Shown here piece by piece: positions 27,229-34,685 of a stretch of DNA of 64,000 nucleotides. This DNA comes from Phenylobacterium sp. (GTDB taxonomy: Bacteria; Pseudomonadota; Alphaproteobacteria; Caulobacterales; Caulobacteraceae). The notes under the pieces were generated by a model. That model saw nothing but the letters and a program-made list of their open reading frames with translations. It made no database searches and had not been told where the DNA came from. Position 1 is the first letter of the stretch, and every line of letters starts with the position of its first letter. The translations under genes were made by a program, and so were the position numbers. The DNA lies in NCBI RefSeq assembly GCF_030680185.1, contig NZ_JAUXVZ010000053.1:124001-188000 (forward strand). Direction: 5' to 3'.

Positions 27229-27268
27229 GTGACAGGTCGCGAACGGATGTGTGACAGTTCTGTGCAGG
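27229..27268 (-). promoter_or_regulatory. Tandem PhoB half-site array upstream of the lipoprotein gene
   Basis: Four 7-base units stand at exact 11-base steps. In plus-strand form they are GTGACAG (27229), CGAACGG (27240), GTGACAG (27251) and GTGCAGG (27262). Read on the minus strand this makes two consecutive Pho boxes, each with one perfect CTGTCAC. The array ends 105 bases before the lipoprotein ATG. The rest of the 27124-27424 gap shows no gene. Confidence 0.72.
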
Positions 27269-27424
27269 CTCAGGCCTGCGACATCTGGGCCACGGTCGGG
27301 GTCAAGATGTTGATCTTAAGGATATTTTTCCGCCCTCGAGCGCTTTGGCGGCGCGATTCGAGCATGTCGAAATCTGGGCGATCCACAGGGGAAGTCGAGA
27401 TTTGTCGTCGCATACGCGACAATC

Positions 27425-28228
27425 TCAGTCCTCGTTGGGGATGTTGATCAGGGCGCCGCAGGCCTTGCAGTGGACCGCATCGGGGTCGTGTCGCATCAGG
27501 CCGCAGACCTGGCAGGTATGGCGCACCTTGTAGGGGCGGAACAGCGCCTGGGCGAACCTGACGAACAGGGTGATCCCGGAGATCATGATGACGATGGAGA
27601 CCAGCCGGCCGGTGATTCCCGGCAGGATGATGTCGCCATAGCCCGTGGTCGTGAGCGATGTGACGGTGAAATATAGGGCGTCGATATAGCCGCTGACCCC
27701 ACCCTCATCGCCCACATAGATGGTGTAGACGAAGCCCGTGGCCACGAAGACGAAGGTCACCAGGGTTGCGGCCGCCCGGATCACATCCTCCCAGCGGGTG
27801 TCGTCAAACCGGTGGCCCACGGTCTCCCAGAAGAAGTCGCTGTGAAACAGGGTCCAGATGCGCAGCACGCGCAGGAAGGCCAGGTTGATCAGGACGGTGG
27901 GGAACAGCAGCGTCAGCAGGACAAAGAGATCGATCATCACGATCGGCCGCCGGATCCAGGACTTCAGACTGCGCCAGGCCAGGGCCCGCGCGGTCATATC
28001 CACCGCCAGGATCGCGGCCACGGTCAGATCCAAGGGCAAGAAGGCCCGCGACTCCCGCAGGAACGGGGCGGCGATAAAGAAGGCGATCAGCGCCAGGTCC
28101 ACGCCGATCACCGCCAGCCGGAACCGAACCGCGCCAGGGGATTCGCCGTGATAGAGCGAACGCAGGCGGGCGCGCAGCCGCCAAAGCGCGCGCTTGCGAT
28201 CTGAAGGTTTGGCGTCCGACGCGGTCAA
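27425..28228 (-). CDS. Voltage-gated-like potassium channel with C-terminal zinc ribbon
   Basis: A 267-residue membrane protein with six hydrophobic segments and a pore loop ending in TTTGYGD (about residues 193-199), the potassium selectivity filter. A voltage-sensor-like fourth segment is only weakly basic (FLRVLRIW). The short cytoplasmic tail holds two Cys pairs (CQVC and CKAC), a zinc-ribbon pattern not found in the usual bacterial channels, which carry RCK or cyclic-nucleotide domains. The start codon is TTG with no clear ribosome site, so the first residues are uncertain; no ATG occurs before the third membrane segment. Confidence 0.8.
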   Translation of the reverse strand: MTASDAKPSDRKRALWRLRARLRSLYHGESPGAVRFRLAVIGVDLALIAFFIAAPFLRESRAFLPLDLTVAAILAVDMTARALAWRSLKSWIRRPIVMIDLFVLLTLLFPTVLINLAFLRVLRIWTLFHSDFFWETVGHRFDDTRWEDVIRAAATLVTFVFVATGFVYTIYVGDEGGVSGYIDALYFTVTSLTTTGYGDIILPGITGRLVSIVIMISGITLFVRFAQALFRPYKVRHTCQVCGLMRHDPDAVHCKACGALINIPNED

Positions 28229-28472
28229 ACGGTCCGCGCGTCTGTGCAGTTCGTCGTCAACGCTCTCGCCTTTCCCGCCTGACCATCACAGGTCTGTGAG
28301 GCGGCCCCATCCCTGGGCGCGCCCATGTTAGCTCTAACCGAGAGCCCCCTGCAGACTGAACCGATAATGCTCAGGGGCCTTAATAGATCGGCGGCCGCAG
28401 GTCGATCCAAAGGCGCAGCGCGCCCATTGGCCGCCACGACTCGACAAGACAGAACAGACAAGGAGCCCCCGC

Positions 28473-29672
28473 GTGGAGGTGAGCACGGCAAGCGAACAGG
28501 TCATTCTCGGTTTTCGCGAGAGCTGGAACGCTCTGCTGCGCCTTGGCCCCGGCGCGCTTGCCTTGAACATAGCCCTCTCCGCCCTGGTGATCCTAGCCGC
28601 CGTCGGGGCCGGCGTCCTGGTGCGGCGCCTGCTGAAGCGTGGCGTGCGCGCCATGCCCGGTCCCGCCGACGCCGAAAAGACCATCCGCACCCGGCGCGTG
28701 ACCCAGGTGACCTGGGCGGCGTTCGAGACCGGTCTGGTCCTGGCCGCCTTTTTCGCCCTGGCCGCCATCTGGGGCTTTGACATCCTCGGCTGGCTGACGG
28801 CCGGACTGGGCCAGCGCGTGGTCGAGAGCGTCATCCGCATCGCCATCCTGGCCGTGGCCACCTTTGCGGCCGCCGAACTCGCCACCCTTCTGGTCAACCG
28901 CCTGCTGGCCCGCATGGCCGCGCGCAAGGAGGCCGGCGTACGACGCACGGCCCAGTTGAACACCATCGGGCCGCTGCTGCATGGGGTGGCCCGGGGCGTC
29001 ATCATCATCATGGGCCTGATGATGATCCTGGCCGAGGTGGGCCTGGAGATCGGCCCCTTGCTGGCCGGCGCCGGCGTCATCGGCCTGGCCATCGGCTTTG
29101 GCGCCCAGACCCTGGTGAAGGACTTCCTGACCGGCATCTTCCTGATCTCGGAGGACATCGTCGCGGTCGGCGACGTGGTCGAGATCTCCGGCTCGAGCGG
29201 CGTCGTTGAGCAGATGACCATCCGCACGATCCGCCTGCGCGCCCTGGACGGCACGCTGCACGTGCTGCCCTATGGCGAGGCGCAGATCATCCACAACATG
29301 ACCAAGGTGTTTTCCTATCACGTCATCGAGTTGGGCGTGTCCTACGAGTCCGACATCGACAAGGCCTTCGAGGTGATGGCGCAGGTGGTCGAGGAGATGC
29401 GGGCCGATCCCGACCTGTCGCCGCGCATTCTTGAGCCTCTGGAGGTGATGGACGTCAGCGAGCTGGCCGACAGCGGCGTGGTTCTGCGCGCCCGGATCAA
29501 GACGCCGCCGGGCGCCCAGTGGGGGGTCGGCCGCGCCTTCAACCGCAGGATCAAGGCCGCCTGGGACGCCGCCGGTGTGGAAATCCCCTATCCGCACATG
29601 CACCTTGTCATGCCGCAACTTGCGCCATCGACGCCGCAGCCGGACGACAACTCCACAGAGGCCAATGCCTGA
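28473..29672 (+). CDS. MscS-family mechanosensitive channel
   Basis: A 399-residue small-conductance mechanosensitive channel, which opens under membrane tension and releases solutes on osmotic downshift. Several N-terminal membrane segments precede the core: the pore helix GPLLAGAGVIGLAIGFGAQTLVKDF with regularly spaced Gly and Ala, then FLISEDIVAVGDVVEI of the beta domain and the alpha/beta C-terminal part. The GTG at 28473 has AGGAG seven bases upstream. Its stop overlaps the otsA start (TGATG), coupling the channel to trehalose synthesis. Confidence 0.92.
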   Translation: MEVSTASEQVILGFRESWNALLRLGPGALALNIALSALVILAAVGAGVLVRRLLKRGVRAMPGPADAEKTIRTRRVTQVTWAAFETGLVLAAFFALAAIWGFDILGWLTAGLGQRVVESVIRIAILAVATFAAAELATLLVNRLLARMAARKEAGVRRTAQLNTIGPLLHGVARGVIIIMGLMMILAEVGLEIGPLLAGAGVIGLAIGFGAQTLVKDFLTGIFLISEDIVAVGDVVEISGSSGVVEQMTIRTIRLRALDGTLHVLPYGEAQIIHNMTKVFSYHVIELGVSYESDIDKAFEVMAQVVEEMRADPDLSPRILEPLEVMDVSELADSGVVLRARIKTPPGAQWGVGRAFNRRIKAAWDAAGVEIPYPHMHLVMPQLAPSTPQPDDNSTEANA

Positions 29673-31057
29673 TGTCCCGTCTCGTCGTCATTTCAAATCG
29701 TGTCAGCCCCCCCAGCGATGTGGGCGGGGGCACCCAAGGGGGGCTGGCCATGGCCCTGGCCGCCGCCCTGCGGGAGCATTCCGGCATCTGGTTCGGATGG
29801 AGCGGCCAGACCACCGAGACCTATAGCGGCCAGGTCGGTGTCCAGCGCGCCGGCGGCGTCACCGTCGCCACCATGGATCTCGAGGAGCAGGACGTTCAGG
29901 AGTACTACAACGGCTACGCCAACAAGACCCTGTGGCCCCTGTTCCATCATCGGGTGGACCTGACCGCCTATGAACGCTCCTTTGGCGAGGGATATGCCCG
30001 GGTCAACGCCCGTTTCGCCGAGACCGTTCTGCCCCTGATCGAGGACGACGATTTCGTCTGGGTGCACGACTATCACCTGATCCCGCTGGCCCAGGAGCTT
30101 CGCCGGCTAGGGGTGAAGAACAGGATCGGCTTCTTCCTCCATATCCCCTGGCCCGCTCGCCACCTGATCACCACCCTGCCCCGGCATCCGCAGCTGGTGG
30201 AGGCTCTGTTCGCCTATGACCTGGTGGGCTTCCAGACCAACGATTCCCTGGAGGCCTTCGAGGACTATGTGCTGCACGAGGCGGGGGGTTCGGTCGGGCC
30301 AGACCACCGGCTCAGCGCCTTTGGCCGCACCGCAGACTTCGGGGCCTTTCCCATCGGCATGGACGTCGCGGAATTCACCGCCGCCTTGGAGCAGGACACC
30401 GCCAAGGCCGAATATGCCCGCATGCAGACCAGCATGCTGGATCGCCAGATGATCATCGGCGTCGACCGGCTGGACTATTCCAAGGGGCTGGAGGAGCGCT
30501 TCCTCGCCTACGAACAGTTCCTGCACGACAATCCGGGCCTGCACGAGAAGGTCTTTCTCCTGCAGATCGCCACCCCCAGCCGCGAGGATGTGGAGGCCTA
30601 TCAGGAGATTCGCGGGCGCCTCGACGGGGTGTCGGGCCGGATCAACGGGGCCTTCTCCACTGTCGACTGGGTGCCGATCCGCTATGTGAACCGGGGCTAT
30701 CGCCGCGATCAGCTGGCCGGGATCTATCGCGCGGCCAAGCTCGGCCTGGTGACGCCGCTGCGGGACGGCATGAACCTGGTGGCCAAGGAATATGTCGCCG
30801 CCCAGGACCCGGAGGATCCCGGCGTGCTGATCCTGTCGCGGTTCGCCGGCGCCGCCGAACAGATGGGCGAGGCCCTGATCGTCAATCCGTTCAGCCGCGA
30901 GGACGTCTCCGACGCCATCCTGCGGGGCTTGGCCATGCCGCTGGACGAGCGCCGGCGCCGGTGGGAGACCCTGATGGCCGACCTCAAGGCCACCGACGTA
31001 TCGGCCTGGCGCGACGCCTTCGTCTCGGCCCTGATGACCGGCGAGCGCGCGACTTAG
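29672..31057 (+). CDS. otsA: Alpha,alpha-trehalose-phosphate synthase
   Basis: A 461-residue glycosyltransferase family 20 enzyme that joins glucose from a nucleotide sugar to glucose 6-phosphate to make trehalose 6-phosphate. Active-site landmarks match E. coli OtsA: SNRV near the N-terminus, GWSG with its Trp, WVHDYHL, FLHIPWPA and GVDRLDYSKGL (Arg and Lys that bind phosphates). No otsB phosphatase follows in the window. Translational overlap with the mechanosensitive channel points to an osmotic-stress unit. The stop overlaps the convergent carrier gene by four bases. Confidence 0.95.
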   Translation: MSRLVVISNRVSPPSDVGGGTQGGLAMALAAALREHSGIWFGWSGQTTETYSGQVGVQRAGGVTVATMDLEEQDVQEYYNGYANKTLWPLFHHRVDLTAYERSFGEGYARVNARFAETVLPLIEDDDFVWVHDYHLIPLAQELRRLGVKNRIGFFLHIPWPARHLITTLPRHPQLVEALFAYDLVGFQTNDSLEAFEDYVLHEAGGSVGPDHRLSAFGRTADFGAFPIGMDVAEFTAALEQDTAKAEYARMQTSMLDRQMIIGVDRLDYSKGLEERFLAYEQFLHDNPGLHEKVFLLQIATPSREDVEAYQEIRGRLDGVSGRINGAFSTVDWVPIRYVNRGYRRDQLAGIYRAAKLGLVTPLRDGMNLVAKEYVAAQDPEDPGVLILSRFAGAAEQMGEALIVNPFSREDVSDAILRGLAMPLDERRRRWETLMADLKATDVSAWRDAFVSALMTGERAT

Positions 31058-32310
31058 AAGGGGAACATCTTGGGGATCACCCAGACGGCCACCGCACCCG
31101 TGATGACGTTCAGCGGCAGGCCGACCCGGACGAAGTCCATATAGGTGTAGCCGCCGATCTGCTGGACGATGGCGTTGGTCTGATAGCCCACAGGCGTGGC
31201 GAAGGACGAGCTGGCCGCCATCATCACCGCCACCACGAAGGGCCGCGGGGAGACGCCGAGGTTCTCCGCCAGCCCGATGGCCAGGGGGGTGATCAGCACC
31301 GCGACGGCGGCGTTGGACATGATCTCGGTCAGGACGGAGGTGGCGATATAGATGATGGCCAGGGCGGCGATAGGCCCCAGCGGCTGGGTCCAGAGGGCCA
31401 TCATGTTGGTGGCCTGGAAGGCCAGGCCCGTCTTGCCCAGGGCTTCGCCCACCACCAGCATGCCGCCGATCATCAGCAGCACCTGGGGCCTGAGCCCCGA
31501 ATAGGCCTCGTCCGGCTTCATCACCTGCAAGGCCATCAACGCCATGGCCCCGACGAAGGCGACGACGGCGATGGACAAGCCCCCCGCCGCCGCGCCGAGC
31601 ACGAAAGCGAAGACCGTCACGCTGATCAGGGCTGGCGCCAGCTTCAGGGGCGGGGCGATCTCCTCCAGGGCCGGGGTTGTCTCTGCGGCGTCGCTGTCAT
31701 TGCCGGGCAGCAGGCGCGGCGCGACAAAGGCGAGATAGAGGGCGCCCACCGCCGCGACGCAGAGGCCGACGCCGGTGATCTCGAACAGGGTGAAGGGCGC
31801 CAGGTGCTGACGCCGCGCCATGTCGTCCACCAGCAGGTTGGTCGAGGTGCCGATCAGGGTGCAGGCGCCGCCCATGATCGAAGCGTAGGACAGGGGGATC
31901 AGCAGCCGCTTGGGCGAAATGCCCAGGCGCTTGGCCGAATCCTTGATGACCGGCGCGCCCAGGATCACCAGGGGCGTATTGTTCAGGAAGGCCGACAGCG
32001 TGCCGCACAAGGTGATGATGATCGGGGCCGAAGCCGCGCCCATGCGGTCGGTCATATTGGCCGCCGAGCGGATGATCACCCCCATGACCCCGGTCACATC
32101 CAGGGCCCTGGCGATGACGAACAGCGACGCCAGCGCCACCAGGGCCGGGCTCGCCAGGCCGCGCCCCAGATCCTCCAGCGACACCACCCCAAGGCCCAGC
32201 AGGGTCGCGGCCGCCGCCATGGCCGCTACGTCGGCGCGCACCCGGTCGCTCAGCAGGGCGACGACGACCGCGGCCAGGACAGCCAGGGTGGCGAGCTGTT
32301 CGAAATTCAA
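31054..32310 (-). CDS. SLC13/ArsB-NhaD superfamily anion or sulfate carrier
   Basis: A 418-residue carrier with about ten to twelve hydrophobic segments. The two conserved substrate/Na-binding turns are present: FLNNTPLVILGAPVI in the first half and MSNAAVAVLITPLA plus SSFATPVGYQTNAIV in the second, as in DASS/SLC13 carriers (dicarboxylate, sulfate). It lacks the inserted TrkA-C domains common in the bacterial sulfate or citrate relatives; only a short acidic loop lies in the middle. Substrate unknown. Confidence 0.82.
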   Translation of the reverse strand: MNFEQLATLAVLAAVVVALLSDRVRADVAAMAAAATLLGLGVVSLEDLGRGLASPALVALASLFVIARALDVTGVMGVIIRSAANMTDRMGAASAPIIITLCGTLSAFLNNTPLVILGAPVIKDSAKRLGISPKRLLIPLSYASIMGGACTLIGTSTNLLVDDMARRQHLAPFTLFEITGVGLCVAAVGALYLAFVAPRLLPGNDSDAAETTPALEEIAPPLKLAPALISVTVFAFVLGAAAGGLSIAVVAFVGAMALMALQVMKPDEAYSGLRPQVLLMIGGMLVVGEALGKTGLAFQATNMMALWTQPLGPIAALAIIYIATSVLTEIMSNAAVAVLITPLAIGLAENLGVSPRPFVVAVMMAASSSFATPVGYQTNAIVQQIGGYTYMDFVRVGLPLNVITGAVAVWVIPKMFPF

Positions 32311-32416
32311 GGAGGACCTTTCCCGGGGTGCGGCGCCGCGTCCGCACCGTCCTGTGGCGCCGTTGACCTTGACTGATCCTAGAGACGGGCCGGGGTTCGG
32401 GGAAGGCCCAGCGCAG

Positions 32417-32911
32417 CTAGTCGGGCTTCACCGCCGCCTGCACCTCGATTTCCACCATCATGCCGGGCGCCACGAGGGCCGAGACCTGCGAGGTGATGCG
32501 CGCGGGTCGGTTGGGCTGTTCGGCGTTGGCGAAGAACTGGCGGTAGCCCTCCATCATGCCCGCAAAGTCCATGACGCCGTCCTTGGCCGGGTCGCCCACG
32601 AGCAGGACGCGCATCATCACTACGTCGCCCATGCTGGCGCCCTGGCCCTCCAGGATGTCCTTGATGCGGTTGAGGACGCCGATGGTCTGGGTCTTGGTGT
32701 CGCCGAACTCTCGCGGCGTCCCCTCGGGCGCGCCCTCGTTGGTCACCGGCGGGGTGATGCCGCTGACATAGATCATGTCGTAGCCGGCCGGCACCACGAC
32801 GGCGCTGGCGATGGGCGAGGTCTCAGCGCCGATGCGCTTGATCTCGGCGGCGGCCGGGCTGGCGGCCAGGGCGGTAAGGGCGGCAGCCAGGAAAAGTGTG
32901 GTCGGGCGCAT
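32417..32911 (-). CDS. Exported RidA/YjgF-family protein
   Basis: A 164-residue RidA-family protein with a Sec signal peptide (ends at SPAAA, about residue 22). RidA proteins hydrolyse reactive imines and enamines released by amino-acid and amine enzymes. The fold's usual strands are seen (IYVSGITPP, a QT-x-x-VLNRIKDIL helix, MMRVLLVGD), but the conserved C-terminal Arg-(x)-E pair appears as ITSQVSALVAPGMMVEIEVQAAV, retaining the Glu. It starts 44 bases after the amine oxidase gene, whose product can generate imines. The ATG at 32911 has AAGGAG upstream; a longer start would add nine residues before the signal. Confidence 0.82.
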   Translation of the reverse strand: MRPTTLFLAAALTALAASPAAAEIKRIGAETSPIASAVVVPAGYDMIYVSGITPPVTNEGAPEGTPREFGDTKTQTIGVLNRIKDILEGQGASMGDVVMMRVLLVGDPAKDGVMDFAGMMEGYRQFFANAEQPNRPARITSQVSALVAPGMMVEIEVQAAVKPD

Positions 32912-32955
32912 GGGCGTCTCCTTGATCTTGGTTTTCATTGAAGCCTGAAAGCGCC

Positions 32956-34533
32956 CTAGGACGCGAGAGCTGCGCTCTTCGTCTGGGCGGCGAGGGCCTT
33001 GATGGTGCGGTGCGCCGAGAGGACCGCACCTTCCTGCCAGCCCGGCATCTGGCTGAGATGGGCGCCGGTGAAGTGGAAGGGGCCGTCGGGCTGGTTGAGC
33101 AGGCGGTAGGCCGGCATGTCCATATGGCCTTCCTGTCCCCCATGCCCCTCCCAGTCGGGCCAGGGCCCCAGGTTGTGCGGGATCTTGCTCCAGTTGACCA
33201 CCACGGGCTTGGCCAGATCCCCCTCATGGCCCGGATGCACCCGGCCGACCGCGGCGCGGGCGGTGGCGATCTGGGTCTCCATCGGCAGGTCGGCGAAGGC
33301 CTTGGCGCCCGGGCCAGACCCGTAGCAGGCCAGCAGCATGCCCCGCTCGGTGTGCAGGCCGTTGCTCGGGTACCAGATCAGCGAGGTGTCGCCGCCCACC
33401 CAGGAAATGCCGCCGAAAATCTGGGACGCTTCCCAGAACCGCGGGGCCTCGAAGCCGATCTTGTTGGAATAGGCGTTGGGCACGCTGGCCACGGCCGTCC
33501 TCACCGCAGGCGAGAAGTCCGACGGGATGGCGGCCAGGATGGACAAGGGGATGGTGATGATCGCGAAGTCGGCGGCCAGGGTCTGCTCGGCGCCGCCCGC
33601 CTGCCGATAGACCACCTGCACGCCCTGGCCGGTGCGGCCGATGTGGGTCACCAGGGCCTTGCGCAGGATGGGGCTGGTGATGGCCCGCTCGAAACCCGCC
33701 ACGATCTGGTCCATGCCGCCCACCGGCTGGAACATGGTGGCCTGCATGTTGATGTTGTCCTCGAACAGGGTCGCCCGCAGCTGAGGATTGGCCAGGAGGT
33801 CGCGCAAGGGCACCGGCGGACGGCGCTGGCTGAACTGGTCGGCGGCGCCGGGCGCCTGGGCGAAGCCCGACCGTTCGGTGCCCTGGAAGCTCATATCCTC
33901 CGACAGGTCGCCATAGGCCCGCAGGAAGGGCAGCAGCTTCTCCTTGTCGGCGAGGGTCAGCTCGCCGTCCAGGGCGCCCTTGTTGATCGCCTTGGCCAGC
34001 AGTTCGGAGACATGGCCGCGGGTGTCGTTGATCCCCTGGCGCAGCTGGATCGGCTTGCCCCCGTGGGCGCTGTCACCCCACAGCAGGGCGCTGCGGCTGA
34101 CATTGATCTCCACTTCGAGGGGCACGCCAAGCTTGCGGCAATAGGTGAGCAGGCCCTCATGGTGGCTGGGAATGCGGGCCGGCCCCGCATTCATATAGAC
34201 GTCCTTCTCGAAGGAGACGGTCTGGTCCGCCTCGCCCACCATCTCCACCTTGTCGCCGCCACGCAGGGTCCAGTTGCGGCCGCCGATGCGCTCGCGCGCC
34301 TCCAGGATCGTGACGGAAAACCCGGCCCGCTCCAGCTCGTAGGCGCTGACCAGGCCGGCAATGCCCGCTCCCAGGATCACCACCCGACGCCCCTGTCCGA
34401 GATCGGGCGACAGGGTTGGCGCGGCCGCCGCAGCCGCCGCGTTCAGGCCCAGGGCGGTCATGGCGCCATAGGCCGCGCCCAACCCGCCCACGGCCCCCAG
34501 GCGATGCAGAAACAGCCGCCGACTGACACTCAT
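32956..34533 (-). CDS. Tat-exported FAD-dependent amine oxidase
   Basis: A 525-residue flavoprotein of the monoamine/L-amino-acid oxidase family, which oxidises an amine to an imine while reducing oxygen or another acceptor. The N-terminus carries a twin-arginine motif (SRRLFL) and an alanine-rich signal, so it is folded in the cytoplasm and exported with FAD. The FAD-binding site is VVILGAGIAGLVSAYELERAGF with LEARERIGGR; the C-terminal FAD segment is FHFTGAHLSQMPGWQEGAVLSAH. Substrate unknown. It is transcribed just before an exported RidA gene. ATG 34533 is preferred to an upstream TTG because it puts the Tat motif at residues 4-9. Confidence 0.88.
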   Translation of the reverse strand: MSVSRRLFLHRLGAVGGLGAAYGAMTALGLNAAAAAAAPTLSPDLGQGRRVVILGAGIAGLVSAYELERAGFSVTILEARERIGGRNWTLRGGDKVEMVGEADQTVSFEKDVYMNAGPARIPSHHEGLLTYCRKLGVPLEVEINVSRSALLWGDSAHGGKPIQLRQGINDTRGHVSELLAKAINKGALDGELTLADKEKLLPFLRAYGDLSEDMSFQGTERSGFAQAPGAADQFSQRRPPVPLRDLLANPQLRATLFEDNINMQATMFQPVGGMDQIVAGFERAITSPILRKALVTHIGRTGQGVQVVYRQAGGAEQTLAADFAIITIPLSILAAIPSDFSPAVRTAVASVPNAYSNKIGFEAPRFWEASQIFGGISWVGGDTSLIWYPSNGLHTERGMLLACYGSGPGAKAFADLPMETQIATARAAVGRVHPGHEGDLAKPVVVNWSKIPHNLGPWPDWEGHGGQEGHMDMPAYRLLNQPDGPFHFTGAHLSQMPGWQEGAVLSAHRTIKALAAQTKSAALAS

Positions 34534-34685
34534 GACCCGACCCCCAACCAACGCTCGTCGGAGCTAGAGCGTCGGCGCGCCGGCGGCTTGGCAAGCCACG
34601 AGCGCGCGCCACGGCGAAGGGGGTTGAAGACCGCGCGGAATGGCGGCGTTCAGAGCGCGGCTACGCCCGAATTCTTTGCACGCGC

